Shown here one piece after another: positions 8,237 through 16,392 of a stretch of DNA of 64,000 bases. Each line of letters begins with the position of its first letter. Within the stretch, counting starts at the first letter, position 1. The notes below the pieces were generated by a model. The model was not told the DNA's origin. It searched no databases and saw only the letters and a program-made list of their open reading frames with translations. The position numbers and the translations under genes are program-made. This DNA is from Actinopolyspora alba (GTDB lineage Bacteria > Actinomycetota > Actinomycetes > Mycobacteriales > Pseudonocardiaceae), in NCBI RefSeq assembly GCF_900112765.1, contig NZ_FOMZ01000006.1, forward strand, positions 62,001-126,000, in the 5' to 3' direction.

Positions 8237-8767
8237 CTACTCCAGCGTGCGGATCGGCCGTTGCGGGTTGTCCAGCCACACGGTGTGGGTTCCGTCCGGT
8301 TCCACGGTCAGACCGGAGCGGTTCGACGGTGGTTTGCCCTGTTCGCACCAGTTCTCGACCAGCTCGGTCAGCACGGGCCAGAGTTCGCGTGGCCCCGACT
8401 GCTCGACGGTCAGGGTCTCGCCACCGAGCGGGACCAGCCGGATCCAGGAACCGTCCGCGGTGTCGTGGGCCCACCACTCCGAGCCGCGTTCGGTTTCCAC
8501 CGTCACGCGGTGCATCCCCGGCAGCACCAGGTGACGCAGGAACGTCACGTCACCCTCGACCAGTTCCGGAAGGCCGCGATCGAGGTGAGTGCTCTCGGCT
8601 TCCCCACCGGTGATGGCGAGGATCTCCGAGGCGGTGGTGCCCGCGGTTTCCCGCCCGAACTGGAGAACGATCCCGGAACCGTCTATGTGGATACACGCGT
8701 CAAGGGTTACTACTACCAGCAGCCCGAGGAGATAGCCGTTTACCGTGCGGCGATGAGACGTTTGCAA
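8237..8767 (-). pseudogene. C-terminal remnant of a PCMT-like methyltransferase
   Basis: The frame ends with GPRELWPVLTELVENW..GLTVEPDG..TVWLDNP, which resembles the extreme C-terminus of actinobacterial protein-L-isoaspartate-methyltransferase-like proteins. The methyltransferase (SAM-binding) domain is absent. Upstream of about 8600 the reading is antisense to a DUF5753 fragment and looks non-native, so the formal ATG at 8767 gives a chimeric start. I treat it as a broken gene; similarity is by eye and moderate. Alternatively it is a short lineage-specific protein starting at an internal GTG near 8566. Confidence 0.45.
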
Positions 8768-8830
8768 GCGCAGGCTTGTCAGTCTGAAGAAACCCCAGTA
8801 CTGATCAGTCGTATAACGAAGGAACTGTGA
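8645..8830 (+). pseudogene. C-terminal remnant of a HTH/DUF5753 regulator
   Basis: The plus strand reads FPPELENDPGTVYVDTRVKGYYYQQPEE, then IAVYRAAMRRLQAQACQSEETPVLISRITKEL and a stop. This is the normal end of an XRE-DUF5753 protein (strand with YVDT, 'pEEiavYr...L...A.s.eeS..lI' helices). The N-terminal HTH and most of DUF5753 are missing. It runs into the DUF397 gene at 8833, reproducing the usual DUF5753-DUF397 order seen intact at 51594-52656. A deletion or recombination has removed the front and joined it to the methyltransferase remnant on the other strand. Confidence 0.6.
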
Positions 8831-8832
8831 TC

Positions 8833-9051
8833 GTGGCGAGCAGTCCGCACATCAGTACGAGTAGTGCGGCAGTCGAGAACTGGTACGAGTCCAGCTACAG
8901 CAAGGCCAATGGCTGCGTCGAGGTCGGTTCCGGTCGGAGCACGATCGGGGTTCGTGACAGCAAGTTAGGTAGGCGCGGTCCGGTTTTTGGGGTCTCGCCC
9001 GCTGCCTGGACCGCTTTCACCACCGCCCTGCGCGGCGGACGATTCGAGTGA
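8833..9051 (+). CDS. DUF397 domain protein
   Basis: A 72-residue protein with the full DUF397 pattern: NWYESSYSKANGCVEVG, IGVRDSK, GPVFGVSPAAWTAFTTALRGGRF. GTG 8833 is preferred over GTG 8827 because AAGGAA (8819-8824) is 8 nt away and the product then begins V-A-S like the DUF397 protein at 51785. DUF397 proteins in Streptomyces (BldB/WhiJ-type systems) partner an upstream HTH-DUF5753 regulator; here that partner survives only as a C-terminal scrap, so this copy is an orphan. It may work with the intact regulator at 51790 or be decaying. Confidence 0.8.
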   Translation: MASSPHISTSSAAVENWYESSYSKANGCVEVGSGRSTIGVRDSKLGRRGPVFGVSPAAWTAFTTALRGGRFE

Positions 9052-9204
9052 GCCGCACGGGGTGCGGCTGCGGCGCGAGCCCGAACACCGGGCCCGACGG
9101 CGACGGTGCCCCGGCCTCTCACCGGGTCGGGGCGAGCTCGTCGGCCCCGAGAGCACGTGGAAAAGCAGTGGCGAGATCCAGCCCGAGTCTGCTTCGATCG
9201 AGGA

Positions 9205-9645
9205 GTGTCGCCGCATCACCCTTACGAGTTCGACGACGATCCGAACCGGATCGACCTCGACGTCGTCTGGCGTTTCCTGTCCACCGAGGCCTACTGGGGC
9301 CGCTGGCGCGAGTTCGACGACTTCCACCGGCAGGTTCGGCACGCCTGGCGCGTGGTGGGCTGTTACGACCCGCACGGCGACACCGTCGGTTTCGCCCGGG
9401 CGTTCTCCGACGGCGTCGCCATGGCCTACCTCGCCGACGTCTACATCGAGACCGCGCACCGCGGTCGTGGTCTCGGCAGGGGACTGGTACACGAGATGAT
9501 CGACAACGGTCCGGGCAAGAACTTCAAATGGATGCTGCACACCGACGACGCGCACGAGCTCTACCGCGACTTCGGGTTCGCCGAACCGAACGCGAGGTAC
9601 CTGGAGCGACAGCCCTCGTACCACAGCGGTTCCGGCGCGGTGTGA
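9205..9645 (+). CDS. GNAT-family N-acetyltransferase
   Basis: About 146 residues of an acetyl-CoA-dependent N-acetyltransferase. Family marks: IDLDVVWRFLSTEAYWGRWR, GCYDPHGDTVGFARAFSDG, AYLADVYIETAHRGRGLGRGLVHEMID (acetyl-CoA-binding R/QxxGxG/A loop), LHTDDAHELYRDFGFAEP. The start is uncertain. GTG 9205 gives the typical family N-terminus, but AGGAG at 9201-9205 overlaps it; an in-frame GTG at 9157 is an alternative. The substrate cannot be deduced. Confidence 0.82.
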   Translation: MSPHHPYEFDDDPNRIDLDVVWRFLSTEAYWGRWREFDDFHRQVRHAWRVVGCYDPHGDTVGFARAFSDGVAMAYLADVYIETAHRGRGLGRGLVHEMIDNGPGKNFKWMLHTDDAHELYRDFGFAEPNARYLERQPSYHSGSGAV

Positions 9646-9651
9646 GATCCG

Positions 9652-9858
9652 GTGGTCCCGGAGGTCTGGATCCACGCCGTGGATCCGCCGCGTCCGCTGG
9701 ACACCCGCGCGGAGTACCGCGTGAACATTCCCGGTGAGCGGCCGCACCTCGTGCTGGAAACCACGGCCGACCTCGCGCGTTGGGCGACCGGACGGAGTGT
9801 TCGCGGAACGCACACCGACGACGGCGCGGAGCTTCCGAGGCTCGGCCGCTGGTTGTGA
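9652..9858 (+). CDS. Small hypothetical protein
   Basis: A 68-codon frame starts (GTG) 6 bp after the GNAT stop and shows very strong G/C third-position bias, as expected for a real gene here. The product (VVPEVWIHAVDPPRPLDTRAEYRV...LPRLGRWL) has no signal peptide or membrane segment and no family I recognise. It could be a co-transcribed small protein or the tail of a decayed gene. Confidence 0.4.
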   Translation: MVPEVWIHAVDPPRPLDTRAEYRVNIPGERPHLVLETTADLARWATGRSVRGTHTDDGAELPRLGRWL

Positions 9859-9980
9859 CCGCTCGATCGGACCGGGGCCGGGCCACGGAGGTGGACGTCT
9901 CGCACGTCGCGTTCCCTTCCGCGAGCCCGGCCCCGGCTGTTCCGATCACTGTCGATGACCGCTTGGCGGAACCTCCCGAC

Positions 9981-10835
9981 TCAGCGGTTGCGGTTCCGGC
10001 CGCGCCGCCCGGCGCGTGTGGTTCCACCCGGTCGGTGGTGCGGCGTTCCCTCGTCGGTCCCCTCGCCGGTCGCCGTGATCCGTCGCCACAGCGAGGCCCA
10101 CTGCTCGGCGGTGAGCTCCTTGGGCAGCGACCGGGCCGAGACGTGCTCGAGGCGCAACCACTCCCGCAGGGCGGAGCGGTCGATCCGTCCCGTTCGTTCG
10201 AGGATCTCGCCCAGCCCCCGTCCCCGGCCGGTGTAGACGTCCCTGACGAACCGCCGGTACTCCTCACCCGCTGTGGTGACCAGGGGTACTTCCCGCCTGC
10301 GCATCACGAGCAGGCCGCCGTCGACGGAGGGCGCCGGCCGGAAGGCGTGCGCGGGTACCCGCTGTCGCAGGCTGAACTCGTACCAGGGCCACCACTGGGC
10401 CGTGAGCATCGTGGCTCCGCCCACACCGGCTCTTCTGCGGGCGACCTCCCACTGCACCAGCAGGACCGCTGTTCGCCACTCGTGTCCTCCCAGCACGCGT
10501 TTGAGCACCGCCGTGGTGAGGTGGAACGGCAGGTTGCCGACCAGCACGTGCGGAGTCCCGGGCAGGGTGAAACGCAGGATGTCGGTGTTGACGACGGTGA
10601 CGTGCTCGGGTGTGCGCCGCCGCAGTCGTCGTGCTCTACCGGGGTCGAGTTCCACGGCGGTGATCGGCCGTCCGGACCGGCCGAGCGGCACGGTGACGGC
10701 ACCGTCGCCGGCGGCGAGTTCGACGATCGGTCCGTTCGTTCCGGTGACGAGGTTCTCGATCGTGGCGATCGTGGACCGGTCGACGAGGAAGTTCTGGCCG
10801 AGCTCGTGCGGCCCGCCAGGGTGGGAATGAGACAT
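9981..10835 (-). CDS. erm: Erm-family 23S rRNA adenine N6-methyltransferase
   Basis: A 284-residue rRNA methylase of the ErmE/ErmO-like actinomycete group. It would methylate A2058 of 23S rRNA and give macrolide-lincosamide-streptogramin resistance. SAM-binding motif I is ELAAGDGAVTVPL (residues about 38-50), the acidic motif II AVELDPGRARRL, and catalytic motif IV NLPFHLTT (about residue 121). The family start GGPHELGQNFLVDRSTI is intact and the C-terminus ends in the Gly/Arg-rich tail seen in producer-type Erm proteins. The 5' leader encodes a short peptide and alternative hairpins (10905-10990), so expression is probably induced by ribosome stalling. No macrolide biosynthesis gene is in view. 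Confidence 0.88.
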   Translation of the reverse strand: MSHSHPGGPHELGQNFLVDRSTIATIENLVTGTNGPIVELAAGDGAVTVPLGRSGRPITAVELDPGRARRLRRRTPEHVTVVNTDILRFTLPGTPHVLVGNLPFHLTTAVLKRVLGGHEWRTAVLLVQWEVARRRAGVGGATMLTAQWWPWYEFSLRQRVPAHAFRPAPSVDGGLLVMRRREVPLVTTAGEEYRRFVRDVYTGRGRGLGEILERTGRIDRSALREWLRLEHVSARSLPKELTAEQWASLWRRITATGEGTDEGTPHHRPGGTTRAGRRGRNRNR

Positions 10836-10904
10836 GGGTGTGCTCCGCGGAGTGAAGAACGGAGCCGGGCAGCCGAGAGCCGCACCGGCGATGACTCCGA
10901 TGCG

Positions 10905-10954
10905 CGGCGGAGCTGCGAAAAGTGAAGATCAGCTCCCCGCCGTCAGCGGCGGGG
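10905..10954 (-). promoter_or_regulatory. erm leader attenuator: mutually exclusive hairpins
   Basis: In the transcript, CCCCGCCG-CTGA-CGGCGGGG (10935-10954) forms a perfect 8-bp hairpin whose first arm contains the end of the leader peptide gene. The second arm, extended to CGGCGGGGAGCTG (10930-10942), can instead pair with CAGCTCCGCCG (10905-10915). The two structures cannot coexist. A CTCCGCGGAG palindrome then covers the ribosome binding site of the methylase. This is the arrangement of ribosome-stalling attenuators of erm genes. Confidence 0.65.
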
Positions 10955-10990
10955 CCTCACGTAGAAGGGAGCACGCGCGTTGATACCCAT
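10943..10990 (-). CDS. Putative erm leader peptide
   Basis: A 15-codon reading frame encodes MGINARAPFYVRPRR and ends with TGA inside the first hairpin of the leader, 108 bp upstream of the methylase start. Its place, size, Arg-rich end and overlap with the hairpin match erm leader peptides, at which drug-bound ribosomes stall. I see no strong ribosome binding site; the transcript may be nearly leaderless, since a TAGAGT -10-like element lies about 8 bp before the ATG. Confidence 0.6.
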   Translation of the reverse strand: MGINARAPFYVRPRR

Positions 10991-11078
10991 CGATGATTAC
11001 TCTAGCAACGGTGCCGAACCGGCCGAGATGCCACCACCGTGCGGGGGTATCGGGGGCACTGTGCGGGAAGCGGCCGGT

Positions 11079-11786
11079 TCAGAAGACCAGTCGTAGCCGT
11101 TGCTGCTCGAGGTCGTAGCGCAGTTCGTGCGCGCTGTCGCGTATGCCGGAGACGATGGTTTCCACCACTTCGTCGGTGTCGGTGGCCGGAGGCATGCGAG
11201 GCGGTGTTCCGCTCAGTGCGCGATCCACCAGCCCGGTTTCCATGTGCGGTGGTCGGATGTCGAACACGTCGACGCCCCGTCTGCGCATTTCCCGCCGGGT
11301 GGCGGTCAGCCACGCCGACAGTGCCGCCTTGCTGGCCGAGTAGTCGGCCATCTCGGCCGTGGGATGGTCGGCCAGTATCGCGGAGATCGCGGCCAGCGTT
11401 CCCCCGCTTCGCTCCAGATGGGGCAGTGCCGCACGCGCGAGCACTACGGGCGCGAGCGTGTTGATGGTCAGCAGGTGCTCGGTCACCGCGTCCTCGGCCT
11501 CCGAGGTGCGGCCGAACGCCGCGACGCCCGTGGTGATCAGCACGAGATCCAGTCCGCTCAGGGATTCGGCCGCCGTGTCGACCACTCGGCGACAGGACTC
11601 GGTATCGATCGCTTCGAAGGTCGAGTAGGGCGCGCCGTCGAGCTCATCGGAAACGATGGCGAGCTCGTTCCGGTCGCGTCCGGCCAGATAGGTGCGGGTG
11701 CCCGCCTCGTGCAGCTTGTGGGCGAGTTTGCCACCCAGCACCCCGCTCGCGCCTACTATCAGGACGTTCTTGTTCCGCAATTGCAC
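11079..11786 (-). CDS. SDR-family oxidoreductase
   Basis: A 235-residue short-chain dehydrogenase. GTG 11786 is chosen because GGAG lies 5 nt upstream; longer in-frame extensions read as non-coding. The cofactor loop is NVLIVGASGVLGG (residues 6-18), AGRDRNEL suggests NADP(H), the NAG-like strand is LVLITTGVAAFG, and the catalytic Ser-Tyr-Lys set appears as AISAIL...DYSASKAAL (Tyr and Lys about residues 155 and 159). The substrate is not predictable. It lies head-to-tail with the erm leader, 89 bp apart. Confidence 0.86.
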   Translation of the reverse strand: MQLRNKNVLIVGASGVLGGKLAHKLHEAGTRTYLAGRDRNELAIVSDELDGAPYSTFEAIDTESCRRVVDTAAESLSGLDLVLITTGVAAFGRTSEAEDAVTEHLLTINTLAPVVLARAALPHLERSGGTLAAISAILADHPTAEMADYSASKAALSAWLTATRREMRRRGVDVFDIRPPHMETGLVDRALSGTPPRMPPATDTDEVVETIVSGIRDSAHELRYDLEQQRLRLVF

Positions 11787-12314
11787 GTGAACTCCGGTTT
11801 TTCCGCCGGTGACTGCCCAGGAGAACGTTAGCCCAGTCCGTCGTGCCACGCGATCACCACGGCTCCGCGTGGCGGGAAAACGGTCGCCACCCGTCCCGGT
11901 GGGGGCTGGTTCCAACGGCGGCGATTCGTTGACGTACTCGTGAGTTTCTCGTAGGCGGGAATTCTTCTCGGCGGCGAGTGCCCGGAAACGGGTCAGTGGG
12001 ATTTCGGCGTGCCGGGGTTGGCAACCCGAAACGGTGTGAATTCTTTTCATGTTGCTTTGTGGTGGCCAACACGCTCCACGGAGTACCGGAAATGAACCCG
12101 GAAGAGCGAAACATCACGGTGCGCTGTTGAGCACATGCGTTCCGGCGCGTCCTTCCGGGGGCTGTGGCGTGTGTTTTGCCAGGGAGATTCGAATCACGTT
12201 CGTACGACCGGCTGAAACCCGAGAGACTTTTCGCCCCACGGGAATAAAACCTCCTTCACGTTCGCTGTGAAGTTGGCAGTCCTGTCATCTTCACACCCTG
12301 TACGGAAGGTCGTG
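11787..12314. other. Divergent intergenic region with one small dyad
   Basis: No convincing gene is present in these 528 bp between the SDR and the MFS exporter. CTTCAC-GTTCGCT-GTGAAG (12254-12272) is an inverted repeat 42 bp before the exporter start and could be a repressor site. Confidence 0.4.
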
Positions 12315-13586
12315 ATGGAACGAGTCGCAGAGCACAGCACTTCCACCCCGAACCAGGCGGGTGTGAGTGAACCCACCGGGTGGGACAGAACCCGGATCAT
12401 TCTCGTGCTGGGCGCCCTGGTTGCCCTGGTTCCGCTGACCATCGACATGTACCTGCCCGCCCTGCCCGACATCGGCGAGAGCCTGGGGGCGAGTTCCTCG
12501 CAGACACAGCTGACCCTGACCGGGACTCTGCTCGGGCTCGGACTCGGACAGCTGTTCATGGGGCCGTTCTCCGACGCGGTGGGACGCAGGACCCCCCTGA
12601 TCGTGGGAATCTCGTTACACGTCGTGGCCTCATTACTGTGCTTGCTCGCCCCGAACATCCTGGTGCTGGGGATTCTTCGGGTGCTGCAGGGTGCGGGCGG
12701 TGCCGCGGCCATGGTCGTCGCGCTGGCCTCGGTGAGCGATCTGTTCACCGGACGCACCGCCGCGACCACGTTGTCCCGACTGATGCTGGTCAACGGAGCG
12801 GCACCGATCCTGGCGCCGACCCTGGGCGGCATCATCCTGCTGCGGTTGTCCTGGCGTGGTGTGTTCGCCGTGCTGGCCGTGCTGGGCGTCCTGCTGTTGG
12901 TACTGGCCTCGTTGGCACTGCGCGAGAGCCTGCCACCCGAACGCAGGCACAAGGGCGGCATAAAACCGGTGATGCGCTCCTACCGGGAGCTGTTCGCCGA
13001 TGGCCAGTTCCTGGTCATGGTCCTGGTGGCGGCGCTCGGCATGTCCGCCTTGTTCTCCTACATCTCCGGTGCCTCGTTCGTGCTGCAGGAGCAGTTCGGA
13101 CTCAACCAGCAGCAGTTCGGCCTGGTCTTCGGGCTCGGAGCCCTCATGATCATCGGTGCCACGCAGTTCAACGTCGTGCTGCTGCGCAAGTTCTCCTCAC
13201 AGCAGATCGTGTTCGGCGCGTTGGCCACGGCCACGACGGCCGGGATCGTGCTGACCCTGTTCACCACCACCGGACTCGGCGGGATCGTCGGTTTCTTCGT
13301 GCCGCTGTTGTTCGTGCTGGGCTCGGTCGGCTTCGTACTGCCGAACGCCCCCGCGCTGGCGCTCTCCCGGCACGGTGACTCCGGGGGGACGGCCGCCGCG
13401 CTGTTGGGAGCCGGACAGTTCGGCCTCGGTGCGTTCACCGCCCCCGTCGTGGGTCTGCTCGGCAACGACGCCTCGGCGCTGGCGATCGCCATGACAGCGG
13501 GTGTGCTGATCGCGCTGATCGCCCTCACAGCCGTGACCATGGCGGGAAACCGTCGCGACGCGGCGGCCTCGCGGGCCGCGGCATGA
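12315..13586 (+). CDS. Bcr/CflA-family multidrug efflux MFS transporter
   Basis: A 423-residue, 12-helix major facilitator. ATG 12315 has GGAAGG 5 nt upstream. The first helix carries PLTIDMYLPALPDIGESLG, the signature of the DHA1 Bcr/CflA drug:proton antiporters, followed by GQLFMGPFSDAVGRRTPL (motif A loop) and RVLQGAGGAAAMVVALASVSD (motif C-like). Family members export bicyclomycin, chloramphenicol, sulfonamides or related compounds; the substrate here is open. It sits close to the erm methylase and may be part of a small resistance cluster, but each gene appears to have its own promoter. Confidence 0.88.
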   Translation: MERVAEHSTSTPNQAGVSEPTGWDRTRIILVLGALVALVPLTIDMYLPALPDIGESLGASSSQTQLTLTGTLLGLGLGQLFMGPFSDAVGRRTPLIVGISLHVVASLLCLLAPNILVLGILRVLQGAGGAAAMVVALASVSDLFTGRTAATTLSRLMLVNGAAPILAPTLGGIILLRLSWRGVFAVLAVLGVLLLVLASLALRESLPPERRHKGGIKPVMRSYRELFADGQFLVMVLVAALGMSALFSYISGASFVLQEQFGLNQQQFGLVFGLGALMIIGATQFNVVLLRKFSSQQIVFGALATATTAGIVLTLFTTTGLGGIVGFFVPLLFVLGSVGFVLPNAPALALSRHGDSGGTAAALLGAGQFGLGAFTAPVVGLLGNDASALAIAMTAGVLIALIALTAVTMAGNRRDAAASRAAA

Positions 13587-13644
13587 GTCCGAATCCGACA
13601 GTTCCTCCCGGCTGAGATCGGCCGGTTCGTCCTCCGAGTTCGAG

Positions 13645-13695
13645 CGGGGCGGTGTCCGACGACACCGCCCCGCCGTGTTCTCCACGAACACGGCG
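13645..13695 (+). terminator. Tandem terminator hairpins
   Basis: CGGGGCGGTGTC / GACACCGCCCCG (13645-13656, 13661-13672; 4-nt loop) is directly followed by CGCCGTGTTC / GAACACGGCG (13671-13680, 13686-13695; 5-nt loop). The stems are perfect, 12 and 10 bp. Without a T-run these are typical GC-rich actinomycete terminators after the exporter gene. Confidence 0.65.
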
Positions 13696-13790
13696 GGGGG
13701 CTCCGGGGTGGTCGGGACGGCCGCGGCGCGGCTATCTTATGCGGTACCCGGAACAGGGGTCGGTTGGCTGAACGGCTTTGAGGCAAACGC

Positions 13791-15083
13791 ATGTCACTGG
13801 CGGACAACATCGGCAACATCGGCCGCGCTATCCAGACGCGCATATACCGAGAGGGGGTTTACGGCCGCAAGCCCCGGGTCCCGGTCGATCCGCGGCGCCT
13901 GAGCCTGGCCGCCCGTTCGGCGATTTCGCGACGGGCCTGGAACTACCTGCGGGGCTCGGCCGGGGCGGAAAGTACCGCCGCGGCCAACAGGGCCGCGTTC
14001 GAGCGCCACCGGATCGTCCCCAGCATGCTCCGTGACGTTTCCAGCAGGAATCTCGGGATCGAGCTGTTCGGCCGCGCCGTCCCCGCACCGTTGTTCCTCT
14101 CTCCCATCGGGGTGCTGGAACTCGTCCATCGGCACGGTGACCTCGCGGTCGCCCGTGCGGCCGCGGCCACCGGTGTTCCCGTGACGCTGTCCACCCAGGC
14201 CTCCTACTCGATGGAGCGGGTAGCCGAGGTCGCCCCGGACGCCGTCCGCTGGTTCCAGCTGTACTGGAGCAGTGACGACGACCTCGTCACCAGCATGCTC
14301 CGCCGTGCCGAGGAGTCGGGCTGCGAGGCCATCGTGATCACACTGGACACGCACGTGCTCGGCTGGCGCCCCCGCGACCTCGACGCGGGTTTCCTGCCGT
14401 TCGCGCACGGTCAGGGCATCGCGCAGTACACCGCGGACCCCGTGTTCGCCTCCCTGGTACGGCGACGTGCCGAGCGTCCGGCGAGTTCCCCCGCTCCCAC
14501 CCCCACACCGCAGGCGCTGCGGGCGTTGTGGTCGATGAGCCGCAATCACCCCGGATCGCTGCTCGCCAACCTGCGCTCGCCGTACCCGCGAGCGGCGGTC
14601 GAGACGTTCCTGGACGTGTTCTCCCGGTCCTCGCTGACCTGGGACGAGCTCGACTTCGTCCGCCAACGGACCAACCTGCCGATCGTGTTGAAGGGGCTGC
14701 AGCACGTCGAGGACGCGCGGCGCGCCCTCGACGCCGGAGTGGACGGCATCCTCGTGTCCAATCACGGTGGCCGTCAGATCGACGGCGCTCTCGGGGCGCT
14801 GGATGCCCTGCCCGGCATCGTGGCCGAAGTCGACGACCGGATCCCCGTGCTGTTCGACAGCGGGATCCGCACCGGGGCGGACGCGTGCAAGGCCCTGGCG
14901 CTCGGCGCGACCGCGGCGGGCATCGGCAGGCCCTATGCCTACGGGCTGGCCGCGGGAGGTGCCGAGGGTGTACGAACCGTGCTCGAACACCTGGTGGCCG
15001 AGCTCGACATCACCATGGCGCTGGCCGGAATCGCCGCACCGTCCGAGCTGGAACCGGGGCTGCTGCGGCCGGTTCACAGCTGA
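13791..15083 (+). CDS. FMN-dependent alpha-hydroxy-acid oxidase (lactate 2-monooxygenase-like)
   Basis: A 430-residue flavoenzyme that oxidises a 2-hydroxy acid such as lactate. The long N-terminus (IYREGVYGRKPRVPVDPRRLSLAARSAISRRAWNYLRGSAG) is characteristic of the lactate 2-monooxygenase branch. The FMN-binding and catalytic signatures are present: PLFLSPIGVLELVH, LPIVLKGLQHVEDARRALDAGVDGILVSNHGGRQIDG (catalytic His of SNHGGRQ, about residue 325), and IPVLFDSGIRTGADACKALALGATAAGIGRPYAYGLA. It stands alone between the efflux pump and a small membrane-protein gene. Lactate is the likeliest substrate but is not proven by sequence. Confidence 0.88.
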   Translation: MSLADNIGNIGRAIQTRIYREGVYGRKPRVPVDPRRLSLAARSAISRRAWNYLRGSAGAESTAAANRAAFERHRIVPSMLRDVSSRNLGIELFGRAVPAPLFLSPIGVLELVHRHGDLAVARAAAATGVPVTLSTQASYSMERVAEVAPDAVRWFQLYWSSDDDLVTSMLRRAEESGCEAIVITLDTHVLGWRPRDLDAGFLPFAHGQGIAQYTADPVFASLVRRRAERPASSPAPTPTPQALRALWSMSRNHPGSLLANLRSPYPRAAVETFLDVFSRSSLTWDELDFVRQRTNLPIVLKGLQHVEDARRALDAGVDGILVSNHGGRQIDGALGALDALPGIVAEVDDRIPVLFDSGIRTGADACKALALGATAAGIGRPYAYGLAAGGAEGVRTVLEHLVAELDITMALAGIAAPSELEPGLLRPVHS

Positions 15084-15146
15084 GTCCCGTGACCGGGCCG
15101 TGCCGTTGGAACGGGGCGCAACGGTTTCGGACCGGGCCGCAACGGT

Positions 15147-15413
15147 TCAAACGGCACGCATCGTCCAGTCGTACAGCCCGATCATCACGGTCGCGAGCGC
15201 GACCCCCAGGAAGAAGCCCGCTCCTTGACCGAGCACCAGACACAGCAGCGCGCACGCGTAGGAGAAGACGATTATCCCCGTGCGGAGGTTGAACCGCAGC
15301 CCGCGAGACCGACGGGAACCCTCGTTGCTCATGAGTTCGGCCAGGTGGGGGTCGTCACCGCTGAGCTGGTGCTCGATCTCGTCCAGCCTGCGCCGTTCGT
15401 ACCGATCGAGCAT
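15147..15413 (-). CDS. DUF3040 small membrane protein
   Basis: 88 residues beginning MLDRYERRRLDEIEHQLSGDDPHLAELM, the standard DUF3040 N-terminus, followed by two closely spaced hydrophobic segments (TGIIVFSYACALLCLVLG and GAGFFLGVALATVMIGLYDW). GGGAGG lies upstream of the ATG at 15413. Function unknown; the family is confined to actinobacteria. A paralogue lies at 32379. The 310 bp upstream to the next gene hold nothing I recognise. Confidence 0.88.
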   Translation of the reverse strand: MLDRYERRRLDEIEHQLSGDDPHLAELMSNEGSRRSRGLRFNLRTGIIVFSYACALLCLVLGQGAGFFLGVALATVMIGLYDWTMRAV

Positions 15414-15723
15414 GGCCCACCTCCCAGGCCGTGGTGTCGTCATCGCAAGCATCGTCGTGACCGGTGGCGCTTCCGAAGGGTCTTATGTCATTCGTTCCCG
15501 GCTGACGAGGTCACGACACGCCGTTGGCGTCCTCCGCAGCGTCAGCGGTCGTGCAGCGCCGCTCCCACGGGACCTTGTGCCCTACGGGGCGTGATACGTC
15601 CCGCCTAGGCTGAACTCGTCGATCGGCCCGATTCCGTTGTTCTGCCGCAGCGGTGTTCAGCCGGTGCCGCTCGACGGAACGGATCCGAATCATCGGCTAC
15701 GTTTGATGGGGGAGTGTTGGCGA

Positions 15724-16158
15724 ATGGCACACGCCGAGCACGGGACCGGATCCCCGGTCGACCGTTCCAACGGAGTCCTGGCCAGCGGCCTGGAGATGTT
15801 CGCCGGCGTGCTGATGCTGATCATCGGGCTTTTCCACGTCGTTGTCGGCCTCACGGCACTGCTGCGGAGTTCGTTCTACGTGGTTGCCGGGGATTATTTC
15901 TTCGGTGCCGACATCACGACCTGGGGATGGGTGCACGTGGCGCTGGGCCTGCTGGTCGGAGCCACAGGTGCGGCACTGCTGTCGCAACAGCGGTGGGCGC
16001 GCGTCACCGGTATCGTGATCGTCGCGTTGAGCGCGCTGGGCAATTTCCTGTTCGTCCCGATCCAGCCGTTGTGGTCGGTACTGATCATCGCGGTGGACGT
16101 GGTGGTGATCTGGGCGCTGGCCACCCAGCTGCGCGGACTTCCGGCAGCGCGTGAGTAA
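15724..16158 (+). CDS. DUF7144-type four-helix membrane protein
   Basis: 144 residues with four predicted transmembrane helices (LEMFAGVLMLIIGLFHVVVGLTAL, WGWVHVALGLLVGATGAALL, VTGIVIVALSALGNFLFVPI, PLWSVLIIAVDVVVIWALAT). The pattern ASGLEMFAGVLMLIIGLFHVVVGLTAL...FYVVAGDYFFGADITTWGWVHVALGLLV matches a widespread actinobacterial membrane-protein family of unknown role, often near stress or dormancy genes. ATG 15724 has GGGGGAG about 9 nt upstream. It precedes the DUF1876 and universal stress genes. Confidence 0.8.
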   Translation: MAHAEHGTGSPVDRSNGVLASGLEMFAGVLMLIIGLFHVVVGLTALLRSSFYVVAGDYFFGADITTWGWVHVALGLLVGATGAALLSQQRWARVTGIVIVALSALGNFLFVPIQPLWSVLIIAVDVVVIWALATQLRGLPAARE

Positions 16159-16392
16159 TATTCGCAAAAATTGGTGTGGCCTTTCCGTTGACAACTCGAT
16201 CACTTGTGGTGATAACGGTGTGCCCACCATCATGGGGACACCGGGCAGCCGCACGAATGTGAGCCCGATGATTCCCTTCCGGACGACGTCGGCGATCCGG
16301 ATGCGAGATCCGCACAGCATCGGGACCCGTACAACACCGGGCGGGCTCGGAAGAAGCGCTTCCGAGTACTCGTGGGCGAATGGGAGAAAATC

